Positions 7,277-15,621 of a stretch of DNA of 39,998 bases are shown one piece after another; within the stretch, counting starts at the first letter, position 1, and every line of letters starts with the position of its first letter. The notes beneath the pieces are model-generated. The model was not told the DNA's origin. It did no database searches and saw only the letters and a program-made list of their open reading frames with translations. This stretch comes from Selenomonadaceae bacterium. GTDB taxonomy: Bacteria; Bacillota; Negativicutes; Selenomonadales; Selenomonadaceae. Both the position numbers and the translations under genes were made by a program. The stretch is from the NCBI GenBank assembly GCA_017515635.1, contig JAFWFO010000045.1:1-39998 (forward strand), in the 5' to 3' direction.

Positions 7277-7501
7277 ATGGCAGACAAAGAAATCGAACGC
7301 CGCGAACGCGCAACTCACGACGCTCGCGAACTGGCGGCCGTGCTCAAAGACGCACAACGCAACGAAGCGTTTAACAATTTCATCGGCGTCGCGCTCGCAA
7401 GCTACATGAACGGTGTCAAGGACGCGTGCAACAGTTTCAAATCCGCGGCGAATCAAGGCTTTTCGGGCGAGTATCAAAACGGCGCGGCTTGCGTCGGATA
7501 A
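7277..7501 (+). CDS. First early gene, small helical protein (74 aa)
   Basis: ATG at 7277 follows ACGGAGGTG. The 74-residue protein starts with a charged helix (DKEIERRERATHDARELAA) and ends in a Gly/Asn-rich tail. It occupies the position of cro or an antirepressor, but no helix-turn-helix is evident. Function unknown. Confidence 0.65.
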   Translation: MADKEIERRERATHDARELAAVLKDAQRNEAFNNFIGVALASYMNGVKDACNSFKSAANQGFSGEYQNGAACVG

Positions 7502-7526
7502 ATAAAACAGAAATGAGGCTGTCATT

Positions 7527-8258
7527 ATGAAAAATAACGCGCTTGTCTTTATCCAAAACGACACGCCGCTGACAACGTCGCGCACCGTCGCTGAAAAATT
7601 TGGCAAAAATCATCGTGACGTTTTAAAGGCAATTCGTGAGCTGATTACTCAAACGGAGGGTATGCGCAAAAATGCGCATACCCCCATGTTCACCGAAACG
7701 ACGTGGACGAACGAACAAAACGGGCAAATTTATCCGCAATATCTCATAACTCGCGACGGCTTTTCGCTGTTGGCTATGGGCTTCACCGGCAAGAAAGCGT
7801 TGGAGTTCAAGCTGAAATTTATCGACGCGTTCAATCGCATGGAGGAAACACTCCGCGAACTGTACGACCAACCGCAAATCGACGAACGCTGGATTCAAAC
7901 GCGCCTCGGCACGAAAAAATCATTTCGTCCGTTCACCGACGCGATGGCATTGCTCATTTCCCACGTTCACAGAAACGGCGACACGCGCCCCGACGGATAT
8001 TTTTTCGGACACACGATAAATATCCTTCAAAACGCGTGCGGCATCATGAAAGGGCAACGAGATAAAGCCCCCGTCGCAAACCTGAACAAACTCGACCAAG
8101 TTCAGTCAATGATCGCAAATCTGATTTTGCAACTGCTTGCCACTCGCCCCGACATTAAACATTTTGAACAGTTCGCGGCGACAATCCGGTTGCAACTCGA
8201 CCAGCTTGACCGTTTGCTCGGCGGGCAACCGGCACTTTTCTTGAACGGAGGCTGTTAA
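7527..8258 (+). CDS. rha: Rha-family phage regulatory protein
   Basis: ATG at 7527. Residues 1-110 fit the Rha N-terminal domain: TSRTVAEKFGKNHRDVLKAI, then LITRDGFSLLAMGFTGKKAL and a helix EFKLKFIDAFNRME. The C-terminal 130 residues are helical and include a segment, NGDTRPDGYFFGHTI, unlike common antirepressor domains. Rha proteins are phage regulators first seen to interfere with infection in hosts lacking IHF. A perfect 10-bp hairpin lies inside the coding sequence at 7658-7683. Confidence 0.85.
   Translation: MKNNALVFIQNDTPLTTSRTVAEKFGKNHRDVLKAIRELITQTEGMRKNAHTPMFTETTWTNEQNGQIYPQYLITRDGFSLLAMGFTGKKALEFKLKFIDAFNRMEETLRELYDQPQIDERWIQTRLGTKKSFRPFTDAMALLISHVHRNGDTRPDGYFFGHTINILQNACGIMKGQRDKAPVANLNKLDQVQSMIANLILQLLATRPDIKHFEQFAATIRLQLDQLDRLLGGQPALFLNGGC
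7658..7683. repeat. Perfect inverted repeat inside rha
   Basis: GGGTATGCGC and its exact reverse complement are separated by six bases, forming a 10-bp stem. The stretch encodes part of residues 44-53, between the first helical motif and the GFTGKKAL motif. It could be an operator or an mRNA hairpin affecting translation. Confidence 0.8.
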
Positions 8259-8260
8259 TT

Positions 8261-8545
8261 ATGGACTTCTTTGACGAAGACGAACTTATTCACTTTGAAA
8301 ACTTCACCGATGAAATTGATTCCTTTGTCCTTAACTCGGCGGCGATTTTTTTCAGTGGGAAATTTAAAACCAACGAAGACAAAGCAACGTTAGAAAAAAA
8401 GATGTCGGATTTGTGTTTCCGATGGCTGAAAATTTCACACGAAATAATTGCGTTGGCTCGCGAGTCAAGAGAATTTGACGAATTTCAAAACACTCAATGG
8501 GACAACGCGGAAGCCGCCGAGAGCAAAGGTAGCGACAATGGCTAA
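8261..8545 (+). CDS. Hypothetical acidic protein (94 aa)
   Basis: ATG at 8261 follows ACGGAGG and starts three bases after the rha stop. The 94-residue protein is strongly acidic at the N-terminus (MDFFDEDELIHFENFTDEID), then helical. It overlaps the next gene by 8 bases. A DNA-mimic role is conceivable from its charge, but nothing specific supports it. Confidence 0.6.
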   Translation: MDFFDEDELIHFENFTDEIDSFVLNSAAIFFSGKFKTNEDKATLEKKMSDLCFRWLKISHEIIALARESREFDEFQNTQWDNAEAAESKGSDNG

Positions 8546-9626
8546 TCCGTTTGCAAATGTGTCGTTCAAAGACCTGAGCCGCGTCGCCGCCTATTTGGGC
8601 GACGAACTTTGTTCGGAGTACGACAAACAATTTCCAAATAAATATCAAAGAAATTTTGATTGCGATGTTAGCGCACGAACAACTTTGTCTTTCGTTATTT
8701 GGAAAGTTCTTTGCGAGCTAAAAGAATTCGGCGAACTCAAAACGCATCCCAAAGATTTATTGCGTCGTGCGGTATATCTCATGCGGCATTACGAATATCG
8801 CGACTACAACCATTTCACGTTAGAGTGGTTGTGTCGTGCATTTACAAGACAGTTTTCTCATTTTGAAGACTTGCCGCCGAAAAAAGATTTCCCTATTTGC
8901 TGGATTCCTTGGAAATTTTATGGATTCTACGACGTGCAGGAAATAAAAACGTCCGACCAAGCCGCCCGACGGATTTTTGTAACAGAGTGCTCTACTCTAA
9001 AAAGTTTCGGCAATTTTTTTGTCTGTGAAGAATATCCCGTTGAGTTTACAAAAATCGCCGGATTAGGCGGGATAATCGTCGACAAATGGAGATGCGTAAC
9101 AATGATTCCTTTTGAAAGCAGAGACGAAGCCGCTTTGTTCATCGTTCAGCTTGCCGATTTACTCAACACTGATGACGCCCCTGATTATGAACCAGACAAC
9201 CCTTTTGCGGCACAATATATACGTGATGTGGTTGCTCAAGCCCCCGTTGAACAAATGCAAGTGGAACTTGAACGTAAGGCCGCCGAAGAAGCACAACAAG
9301 CCGAAAAAGAACGTCAGATAATGTTGCACGGCACGCATGTTTACATTTTGGATTTTGGCAACGGGCTTGTGAAAATCGGTATATCAAACAACGTGCGAAG
9401 CCGAATTTCGCAGGCTAAAACCTTTGGACAAATAACCGTCAAGTTCGCCGTCACGGAGAAAGGTTTTTCTCTCGACAAAGCTCTCAGAATCGAAAGTGAT
9501 TGCCATTACTTTTTCCGAGACAAACGAGTAACAAAAGAAGTTTTCCGCGTGCCTTATGAAGACGCAAAAGCTTATCTTGAATCTCATGCACTGGTCTTGG
9601 AATTCGACGAAGGTATTTCACAGTGA
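8538..9626 (+). CDS. Protein with C-terminal GIY-YIG/T5orf172-type nuclease domain
   Basis: ATG at 8538 overlaps the end of the previous gene. The 362-residue protein has a novel N-terminal region rich in aromatic residues (about 1-215). A Gln/Glu/Ala-rich coiled linker (about 235-258) follows, and then a C-terminal domain starting HVYILDFGNGLVKIGIS with a following Arg (NVRSRI). That matches the T5orf172 branch of the GIY-YIG nuclease superfamily. Such domains occur in phage regulatory and homing-like proteins. The N-terminal half is not recognised. Confidence 0.7.
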   Translation: MANPFANVSFKDLSRVAAYLGDELCSEYDKQFPNKYQRNFDCDVSARTTLSFVIWKVLCELKEFGELKTHPKDLLRRAVYLMRHYEYRDYNHFTLEWLCRAFTRQFSHFEDLPPKKDFPICWIPWKFYGFYDVQEIKTSDQAARRIFVTECSTLKSFGNFFVCEEYPVEFTKIAGLGGIIVDKWRCVTMIPFESRDEAALFIVQLADLLNTDDAPDYEPDNPFAAQYIRDVVAQAPVEQMQVELERKAAEEAQQAEKERQIMLHGTHVYILDFGNGLVKIGISNNVRSRISQAKTFGQITVKFAVTEKGFSLDKALRIESDCHYFFRDKRVTKEVFRVPYEDAKAYLESHALVLEFDEGISQ

Positions 9627-9820
9627 TTAGGTATTGCGCGTGGTGCCGCCGACCGTTCAAGACGCAGTGGCACGAGAAAATTTATTGCTGTAAGGATTGT
9701 CGACACAAGGCACGCAAAAAACGAGACCGCGAACACCGGCGAATGAACACGGAGGCTAACAAATGTGGTCAACCGAAAAATCCCGACTGCGCGACAGAAT
9801 TTGTGAGACCGGTTTTTTAA
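9623..9820 (+). CDS. Small treble-clef-like zinc-finger protein
   Basis: Start GTG at 9623 overlaps the previous TGA (GTGA junction). The 65-residue protein has Cys-x2-Cys (CAWCRRPF) and a second pair (YCCKDCRHKA) about 18 residues later, then a run of Arg/Lys. The same 'CxxC-RxF ... YCxxxCR' plan recurs at 10451, 10761 and three times in the HNH protein at 34714. Nucleic-acid binding is likely. Confidence 0.6.
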   Translation: MIRYCAWCRRPFKTQWHEKIYCCKDCRHKARKKRDREHRRMNTEANKCGQPKNPDCATEFVRPVF

Positions 9821-10050
9821 AAGGCAACCTTGAAGATATTCGGACTGCCGCGCTGATAACCACGTCAAGCGAATTTACGCCCGAAGCTCTCGAATACGTC
9901 CGCAACGTCGCCGAAACTGCCGCGCCCGCGATTAAAAGTTTGGAAGACAAACTAAATCGTTTGCACACCGAATTTCAAGCTTTGGAGGTTAAAGAAAATG
10001 GAAACAACCTTCACGCCAGCACGGATCAAACTGATTCACGTCGCGCATGA
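9763..10050 (+). CDS. Hypothetical helical protein (95 aa)
   Basis: ATG at 9763 has a strong ACGGAGG upstream, although it lies inside the 3' end of the previous gene. The 95-residue product is helical with heptad-like spacing toward the C-terminus (SLEDKLNRLHTEFQALEV). It overlaps the following gene by 53 bases. No family recognised. Confidence 0.55.
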   Translation: MWSTEKSRLRDRICETGFLKGNLEDIRTAALITTSSEFTPEALEYVRNVAETAAPAIKSLEDKLNRLHTEFQALEVKENGNNLHASTDQTDSRRA

Positions 10051-10288
10051 ACGCAGCTTTATCGAACAGCTAATCGAAAACGAACAACGCTCTATTTCAA
10101 TGGTCAATGTCATCGAAAATTTTACTCCAAACTTTTTCGCCGCCGACAAAGATTATCTTGAAAAAGTTCGCAACGACGCAATTCACAATATCGACAAGCT
10201 TGCCGACGAATTGAAAATCGTAGAACTTAAATTCAAGGCCGCGCATGACGCAATGACCGACGCCGACTGGGAGGAAATACCGTTGTGA
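9998..10288 (+). CDS. Hypothetical helical protein (96 aa)
   Basis: ATG at 9998 follows GGAGG. The 96-residue protein is mainly helical with many Glu, Lys and Asn; the C-terminus is acidic (TDADWEEIPL). Its TGA overlaps the GTG of the next small membrane gene. No family recognised. Confidence 0.6.
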   Translation: METTFTPARIKLIHVAHERSFIEQLIENEQRSISMVNVIENFTPNFFAADKDYLEKVRNDAIHNIDKLADELKIVELKFKAAHDAMTDADWEEIPL

Positions 10289-10458
10289 AATTTCTGTGCC
10301 TGTTTTTGCTGGCGGTGTTCGGGACGCTCCTGTTGTTTGCGACCGTGATTTTCTACGAGCCGCCCGCGTTTGTCGGCTATATCTTCGGATTATTCAACGG
10401 CGCGGCTTGGATCGGCTTAATGGCACTTCACGCTATCCGAGGTAAATCGAATGATTAG
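10285..10458 (+). CDS. Small membrane protein (57 aa)
   Basis: GTG at 10285 overlaps the previous stop (GTGA), with GGAGG at 10270-10274. The 57-residue product has two hydrophobic segments (about residues 3-23 and 29-49) with a short Glu-Pro-Pro turn, and a basic C-terminus. It is one of five tiny membrane proteins spread through the early operon. Confidence 0.55.
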   Translation: MKFLCLFLLAVFGTLLLFATVIFYEPPAFVGYIFGLFNGAAWIGLMALHAIRGKSND

Positions 10459-10768
10459 CACGTGCAAACTTTGCAGTTGTCGGTTTGAAACTTACAAGTC
10501 AAAAGAAGCTTGCCCCGTCTGCAGAGACAAAAGGCGGCGCGAACAAACTTACGCGCAAAAGAAAGTCGACGAAAGCATCGGCAAGCCGACAAAAACGTTG
10601 GACGATTGGTGCCGCGAAGCCGCCGAATGCAATTTGGATTACGGCACCTATCGCACGCTCGTTGAAATTCAAGGCAAAACTTTCGACAAACTCAAGGCGC
10701 AGTCACCGTTTCGACACACTTCGGCGCACGCGCACGGACACCACACAAGGAGTATTCGCGATGATTAA
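10451..10768 (+). CDS. Zinc-ribbon protein (105 aa)
   Basis: ATG at 10451 lies within the end of the previous gene. The N-terminus has CKLC and, about 15 residues later, CPVC followed by a basic stretch (RDKRRREQ), a compact zinc-binding module likely to contact nucleic acid. A helical region with two Cys and a His-rich tail (HTSAHAHGHHT) follow. Function unknown. Confidence 0.6.
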   Translation: MISTCKLCSCRFETYKSKEACPVCRDKRRREQTYAQKKVDESIGKPTKTLDDWCREAAECNLDYGTYRTLVEIQGKTFDKLKAQSPFRHTSAHAHGHHTRSIRDD

Positions 10769-10955
10769 AACTTGCCACCAATGCGGCAGACGGTTTGAAG
10801 TGACGGATACATTTTTCGGCTCCAAAAAATATTGCACCGACCGTTGCCGAATTCGCGCAGGGAAATTTCGGGAATACCTGCGCGAACACTTTGATAAAGA
10901 GTTTGAAGCGTGGAAACGAGACTTCGCCGCCGGAAAAACTCAATCGAATCTTTGA
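10761..10955 (+). CDS. Small zinc-finger protein (64 aa)
   Basis: ATG at 10761 has AAGGAG upstream and overlaps the previous gene's end. The 64-residue product starts with CHQCGRRFEV and continues to KKYCTDRCR, the same Cys4 plan as the gene at 9623, followed by a charged helix. Probably a nucleic-acid-binding module. Confidence 0.65.
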   Translation: MIKTCHQCGRRFEVTDTFFGSKKYCTDRCRIRAGKFREYLREHFDKEFEAWKRDFAAGKTQSNL

Positions 10956-10969
10956 GGAGATGAACCATT

Positions 10970-11146
10970 ATGAATGACGACGTTAAAAAAACGGCTGTGC
11001 AAACGGTTATCGGACTGACCGCGTTGCTCAACCTGCTCGAAGAAAAAGGCATCCTCACCGAGGAAGAATACGAAAAGTACTACGAGAAAGCAAAAGAAGT
11101 TGTCCTCAACGAGACCTTTGAAAAAATCAAAAACGAAATATTTTAA
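10970..11146 (+). CDS. Small helical protein (58 aa)
   Basis: ATG at 10970 follows GAGGAG. The 58-residue product is almost entirely helical and charged (LLNLLEEKGILTEEEYEKYYEKAKE), a pattern common in small phage proteins encoded just before recombination genes. It lies 12 bases before the ATPase gene. Function unknown. Confidence 0.6.
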   Translation: MNDDVKKTAVQTVIGLTALLNLLEEKGILTEEEYEKYYEKAKEVVLNETFEKIKNEIF

Positions 11147-11158
11147 CGGAGGTGTCCA

Positions 11159-11815
11159 ATGGCGCGAGTGATTCTGGTTTACGGGCAACCCGCAAGCGGC
11201 AAAACTTTTGCGCTTCGCAACTTGGACGCCGAAACAACTTGCATTATCGACGCCGATGCGAAACATGCTCTGCCGTGGCGCGGCTGGAAAAAATTTTACG
11301 GCTCCGACAAGAAAAATTTTTTCGCGATTGACGACATAGCGACAATCATCAAATGGATTGACATTATCGGCAACCCCGACAAGCAGTCGAAAATCCGCAC
11401 GCTCGTTATCGACGGGCTCAACACCGCAATGAATTTCGGGAAATATTTCAATCCCGACAGAAGCTATCAAGGCTGGGCGGAACTCGGCAAGTCGATTTTG
11501 GAAATCGTCCGTCACGCGAAAAATGTTCGCGACAACTTGGACGTGATCATCAACGCTCATGTTGAGGTTGCCGACCCGAACAATCCCAACGCCGTCGACC
11601 GAATCAAAACGCCCGGCAAAATGGTCAGCGACGTGGGTATCGAAAGTTTGTTGCTCTACGTTTTCTACGCCAAAACCGTCGACGGGAAATATTTTTTCGA
11701 GACGCAACCCAATCGCTCAAGCGCACGCACGCCCGAAGGTTGCTTCGAGCCGCAAATTCCCAACGACATGAAATTTATCCTCGACACAATCAACGCTTAC
11801 GAACAGGGAGAGTGA
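11159..11815 (+). CDS. RecA-like phage ATPase (AAA_24 / Sak4-type)
   Basis: ATG at 11159 follows ACGGAGG. The 218-residue protein has a Walker A motif GQPASGKT at residues 9-16, an RTLVIDGLN Walker B-like strand near residue 83, and a DVIINAHVE strand. This is the AAA_24 nucleotide-binding family, which includes Sak4-type recombinases. The next gene encodes a DUF669 protein, the usual partner and a likely single-strand-binding protein. Together they probably carry out single-strand annealing recombination during replication. Confidence 0.85.
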   Translation: MARVILVYGQPASGKTFALRNLDAETTCIIDADAKHALPWRGWKKFYGSDKKNFFAIDDIATIIKWIDIIGNPDKQSKIRTLVIDGLNTAMNFGKYFNPDRSYQGWAELGKSILEIVRHAKNVRDNLDVIINAHVEVADPNNPNAVDRIKTPGKMVSDVGIESLLLYVFYAKTVDGKYFFETQPNRSSARTPEGCFEPQIPNDMKFILDTINAYEQGE

Positions 11816-11819
11816 TTAA

Positions 11820-12419
11820 ATGGCAACTTACACTTTTACGAACGAACAATGGAACGCCAACAAGGCCGCCAAACCCGGCGAATTTTCAAATTTGCCCGCC
11901 GGCGGCTACGTTTGCAAAATCGTCGACGCCGAATTCACCACGAGCAAAGCCGGCAATGACATGCTGAATTTGAATGTCGACATTGCCGAAGGCGACTACA
12001 CGAATTACTTTCAAAACTTCGCCGACCGTTTCAAAAACTGGAACAACAACGCCGTTTATCGTCAGCTGATTTTGGATTCGAGTAAAAACGTTTCGAGCTT
12101 TTTCAAAGGTCTGCTTGAAATTATCGAGGACAGCAATTCGAATTTTACAGCTTATGCAAACGGCGGAGTCGATAACAAAGCACTTGTCGGCAAGCTCATC
12201 GGTTTTGTTTTCGCCGACGAGGAATACCAAAAACAAAACGGCGACATTGCAACTCGGGCAGTCGTGCGAACTCCGAAAACCGTTGCCGAAATTCGCGACG
12301 GAGATTTTACGGTTCCCCCGATCAAAAAAATGGATCCGTCAAAAATCAAGCCGAAAACGAATTCGGACGACGCGAAAAAGTCCGGTTCGCCCGCGCCGCT
12401 TGAAGACCCGCCGTTTTAA
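11820..12419 (+). CDS. DUF669 protein, probable ssDNA-binding partner
   Basis: ATG at 11820, four bases after the ATPase stop. The 199-residue protein shows the DUF669 pattern: an N-terminal WN...AGEFSNLPAGGYVCKIVDAEF, then an OB-like core with LVGKLIGFVFADEEY. The C-terminal tail is Pro-rich and ends in DPPF. Acidic Pro/Phe tails are typical of single-strand-binding proteins and recruit partners. Pairing with the RecA-like ATPase supports this role. Confidence 0.8.
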   Translation: MATYTFTNEQWNANKAAKPGEFSNLPAGGYVCKIVDAEFTTSKAGNDMLNLNVDIAEGDYTNYFQNFADRFKNWNNNAVYRQLILDSSKNVSSFFKGLLEIIEDSNSNFTAYANGGVDNKALVGKLIGFVFADEEYQKQNGDIATRAVVRTPKTVAEIRDGDFTVPPIKKMDPSKIKPKTNSDDAKKSGSPAPLEDPPF

Positions 12420-12422
12420 GTC

Positions 12423-13587
12423 ATGACGCTAGGAAGTTTATTTGACGGCATCGGAACATGGCAGTTGGCGGCCGTGCGCAACGGGATTCGCCCGTTGTGG
12501 TCAAGTGAAATTGAAAAATTTCCAATCGAAGTCACGGCTCGCCACTTCCCCGACACAATTCAGCTCGGCGACATTAATCGGATAACCGACGCACCGAAAG
12601 TTGACATCTTCACGGCGGGCAGTCCGTGTCAAGATATTTCGATCGCGGGCAAGCAAGGAGGAATTCACGGTGAACGAAGCGGCTTATTCTTTCGGGCAAC
12701 TGAACTTGTTCGACGAATCAACCCTAAATTCTTCATCTGGGAAAACGTCCCAAACGTCCTGCACATTCGCGGGGGACTTGATTTTAAAACCGTGCTCGAA
12801 GAAATCTTGCAAACCGACGACATTCCAATACCTGAACGCGGTTGGAGTAACGCGGGATTGGTTGACGGCCGACGAAGTCAAGTCGCGTGGCGCATGCTTG
12901 ATAGTCAATACTGGGGCGTTCCCCAACGACGTAAAAGAATCTTCCTTGTCTCAGATTTTAGAGACCGACGCGCCGCAAAAATACTGTTTGAGCCCGCGGG
13001 CTTGCGAGGGAATTCTGCGCCGTGCGAAGTTGAAAAACAAACCGTTGCCGCCCGAACTCGAAGAAATTCTGATTTCGCAGTCTACGAGAACCACGGACAA
13101 GACAGCCGAATCAAACGCTTAGGCGATATTGCCCCGACAATCAGCGCGAAATACGGCACCGGCGGAAACAATGTCCCGCTCGTCGCTTACTCAATCGCAA
13201 GCAACATCATCGGGCGACAACTGAAAAACGGCGGCAACGGTACAGGCTTCAACAAAGAAATTTCTTACACGTTGACCGCCACCGACCGACACGCCGTCGC
13301 TTACGGTATCGGACGCGACGCGTTCAATCAAGGCTACAATGCAAAATTTATGCCGACTATTGAATACGACCTATGCCCCCCCCCTTATGGCGCGTGGTGC
13401 CGCCGCCGTCGCCACGCAGAAGATTGTACGGCGGCTCACACCAATCGAATGCGAACGGCTTCAAGGCTTGCCCGACGATTGGACTGCGGGCGGCTCCGAC
13501 GCCGCTCGTTACAAAGCGATCGGAAACGGTATGGCATTACCGATAGCCGAATTCATCTTGAGACGCATTAAGGAGGCTGAAGAATGA
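12423..13587 (+). CDS. C5-cytosine DNA methyltransferase, split by a frameshift at a C9 tract
   Basis: ATG at 12423 starts the canonical LGSLFDGIGTWQLAA SAM-binding motif; no good ribosome site is visible. Also present are motif IV GSPCQDIS (catalytic Cys), ENVPNVL, and QRRKRIFLV. The first frame runs to a stop at 13571 but loses family character after nine C at 13376-13384. The conserved C-terminal motifs (RRLTPIECERLQGLPDDW and AIGNGMALPI) continue in another frame to 13587. Eight C would restore one 387-residue enzyme. The truncated product would lack motifs needed for SAM binding and so be inactive. Phase variation, +1 frameshifting or a sequencing error are all possible. Confidence 0.85.
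13376..13384 (+). repeat. Homopolymer of nine C inside the methyltransferase gene
   Basis: Nine consecutive C at the exact point where the coding frame changes. Runs of this length are prone to slippage in replication and are typical of phase-variable genes. Loss of one C joins the two parts of the enzyme. Confidence 0.9.
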
Positions 13588-13820
13588 CCGACATTATCAA
13601 AGTTGCCGCGTACTGGAAAGTTTTTGAACGAAGCGGTGCGGAGATCGACGCCATTGAAAACACACTGCGGCAAATTTCCGGAACAAGCGTCACACGCACC
13701 GAGTCTTTTGTCGGCAATGACATTTTCGACGCGGTTTATTGCGTCAAAGGCGAAGCCGTTGCCGAAAATTTTGTCGACGCGTGCCACTTTATGACCGACG
13801 TTGATGCCTTCCCGTTTTAG
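13584..13820 (+). CDS. Hypothetical protein (78 aa)
   Basis: ATG at 13584 overlaps the final TGA of the methyltransferase C-terminal frame (ATGA), with GGAGG upstream. This coupling supports that frame being the real 3' end of the enzyme gene. The 78-residue product has mixed alpha/beta character and ends DVDAFPF. No family recognised. Confidence 0.6.
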   Translation: MTDIIKVAAYWKVFERSGAEIDAIENTLRQISGTSVTRTESFVGNDIFDAVYCVKGEAVAENFVDACHFMTDVDAFPF

Positions 13821-13832
13821 AAAGGAACCGCA

Positions 13833-14411
13833 ATGGAAATCGAACAAAAATTGCTCGTTATCCGCAGTCTCGAAAAATCAATTCGCGACGCCGAAGTCAA
13901 GCGCGACAAGTCAATCGAATTTTACCGGCGTTGCATTGCCCAAGCTCACGACGTTTTTCGGAAGGACACCGCCGACGACAGATTTCAGCTCGAAAATCTC
14001 ATGCGCAGTTTGCAACGTTACTACGACGAAAACCCGCCGACAAAAGGTAAATCGCTCAAATTCGCGGGCGGCAAATTCGGATACAGCAAGCGCACGCCGA
14101 AATTTTTCTTTGACGGGACGCCCGCCGCTGCCGACAACGCCGCACTGCTCGAATTCGTGAAAAATCATCATGCGCAATTTGTTCGCACAAAAGAATTTGT
14201 CGACTGGGACAACTTCAAAAAGAATTTGGACTTCGACGGCGACAACGTGATTTTGACAGACACGGGCGAAATTATTCCCGAAATGAAAGCACAAAAACTG
14301 CCCGACAAGTTCACCGTCAAAACCACGGACTCACCGCTGAAAAAAGCTTTGGATCTGGAAACATTACGCATCTTGAACGAGGAGGATGAACGCGATGAAG
14401 ATACCGATTAA
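13833..14411 (+). CDS. gam: Gam-like host-nuclease inhibitor
   Basis: ATG at 13833 follows AAAGGA. The 192-residue protein has a long N-terminal helix (residues 1-70) and then the Gam-family signature around residues 72-90 (KSLKFAGGKFGYSKRTPKF), followed by a small alpha/beta region. Mu Gam-type proteins bind DNA ends and protect them from host exonuclease. This fits beside the recombination genes. The acidic tail (NEEDERDED) overlaps the next gene. Confidence 0.8.
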   Translation: MEIEQKLLVIRSLEKSIRDAEVKRDKSIEFYRRCIAQAHDVFRKDTADDRFQLENLMRSLQRYYDENPPTKGKSLKFAGGKFGYSKRTPKFFFDGTPAAADNAALLEFVKNHHAQFVRTKEFVDWDNFKKNLDFDGDNVILTDTGEIIPEMKAQKLPDKFTVKTTDSPLKKALDLETLRILNEEDERDEDTD

Positions 14412-14667
14412 ATTTCGCGGACGCGGTCTCGACGGGAAAATGCGATTCGGACATTACGTTACACTCGACGATTATCCGTTCATAAAACAAGATGGTTGTT
14501 ACTACGAAGTCTATCCCGACAGCGTTGCTCAACTTGTCGGCTACGATTCGGCGGGCAATGAAGTTTACGAAGGTGACTTGCTCGAAACGCACGGCGGCGA
14601 ATTGGTTGCGGATATGTCGCTGTGCGCCGCTATATCTTTGTACAAGTTGAAAGAGGTACAAGCATGA
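14395..14667 (+). CDS. YopX-like protein, copy 1
   Basis: ATG at 14395 is chosen over ATG 14386 because GAGGAGG is correctly spaced for it. The 90-residue protein has IKFRGRGLDGKMRFG and later VAQLVGYDSAGNEVYEGDLL, the YopX pattern. YopX proteins are common in Bacillota phages and of unknown function. Its TGA overlaps the next ATG. The next gene is a clear duplicate. Confidence 0.75.
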   Translation: MKIPIKFRGRGLDGKMRFGHYVTLDDYPFIKQDGCYYEVYPDSVAQLVGYDSAGNEVYEGDLLETHGGELVADMSLCAAISLYKLKEVQA

Positions 14668-14981
14668 AACGACCGATTAAATTTCGCGCACGCAACGAAT
14701 ACGGCGAAGTATTTTACGGCAGTTTTGACGAAGATACTTGCACAATCGATTGTTGGGACATAGCCGAAACGGTTGTCGTTGAACGCGACAGCGTTGCTCA
14801 GCTCGTCGGTTATGACGCCGACGGCAATGAAGTCTACGAAGGCGACGAACTTGTTTCGGTCGACAATGGAACTGTGTGGGTTGCTGTTTTGAACCCGACA
14901 GTAACGTTGCCGAAATATGAACATTTGGAAAGCAGTAATCTTGAACTCATCGGGCTTAAATTACAGGAGAATCAATCATGA
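14664..14981 (+). CDS. YopX-like protein, copy 2
   Basis: ATG at 14664 overlaps the previous stop (ATGA). The 105-residue protein shares IKFRAR near the N-terminus and SVAQLVGYDADGNEVYEGDE with copy 1. The DNA is also similar across this stretch, indicating duplication in place. The C-terminus continues with a beta-rich segment ending ELIGLKLQE. Confidence 0.75.
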   Translation: MKRPIKFRARNEYGEVFYGSFDEDTCTIDCWDIAETVVVERDSVAQLVGYDADGNEVYEGDELVSVDNGTVWVAVLNPTVTLPKYEHLESSNLELIGLKLQENQS

Positions 14982-15295
14982 ATTACAGAGGCACCGATAA
15001 AGATGGCAAAAAACATTTCGTTGAGATTCGCGGCAAACACATAATCATCAGCACGGACGGCAACGTCCTTGACCTTATCGCTGAAGATTTTTACGGCTAC
15101 GACAAGAATGGGCGCGCCGTTTTCGAGAACGACACGATTATATTGCCGAAGAAAAGATTTCATTTCCAGTTCGGCAACGTAACTTTCACTGCCAAAGGCG
15201 AAGACGTTGTTGTACCGGACTTCAAGCAAAAAGCAGGAATGACACGCGGCATGTTATCGCAAATTATTCAATGTTCTGAACTGAAGGAGGCTTAA
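14978..15295 (+). CDS. YopX-related protein, divergent copy 3
   Basis: ATG at 14978 overlaps the previous TGA, with AGGAG upstream. The 105-residue protein has YRGTDKDGKKHFVEI at the start and GYDKNGRAVFENDTI in the middle, a weakened form of the 'GyDknG..vyEgD' YopX core. Membership is likely but less certain than for its neighbours. Confidence 0.6.
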   Translation: MNYRGTDKDGKKHFVEIRGKHIIISTDGNVLDLIAEDFYGYDKNGRAVFENDTIILPKKRFHFQFGNVTFTAKGEDVVVPDFKQKAGMTRGMLSQIIQCSELKEA

Positions 15296-15297
15296 CA

Positions 15298-15621
15298 ATG
15301 AAACATTCAATCAGAGAACACATCATCGACCCGATACGCGGCAAAATCGTCAAAGTGTCGACAATCAACGCCGAACTCGGCACGGGCATTTTCGACAAAA
15401 ACGGACGTGAAATCTTCGAGGGCGACTTGATTAAAAATCCGCGCTACAACCCTGAAGACCCGATGGACACGCCCAACTACGTCGTGGTTTACAGCCCCGA
15501 AGAATCATCGTTCGTGTACATCGAACCTGTCTTACTGAATCGTGATTGCGACCCATATCCGAACTCCCCGATTTCTTTGTTCGGAGACGAACTTGAAATT
15601 GTCGGGCATGTTGACGATTAA
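15298..15621 (+). CDS. YopX-like protein, copy 4
   Basis: ATG at 15298 follows GGAGG. The 107-residue protein contains GTGIFDKNGREIFEGDLI and ends in LEIVGHVDD, both typical of YopX. The 3' end overlaps the RusA gene by 14 bases. Four tandem YopX-like genes here plus one at 22729 form a family expansion. Confidence 0.75.
   Translation: MKHSIREHIIDPIRGKIVKVSTINAELGTGIFDKNGREIFEGDLIKNPRYNPEDPMDTPNYVVVYSPEESSFVYIEPVLLNRDCDPYPNSPISLFGDELEIVGHVDD

Noticed and set aside
10940..11707. Minus-strand open frame of 255 codons
   Set aside because: Antisense to the RecA-like ATPase, with no ribosome site and no recognisable motif.
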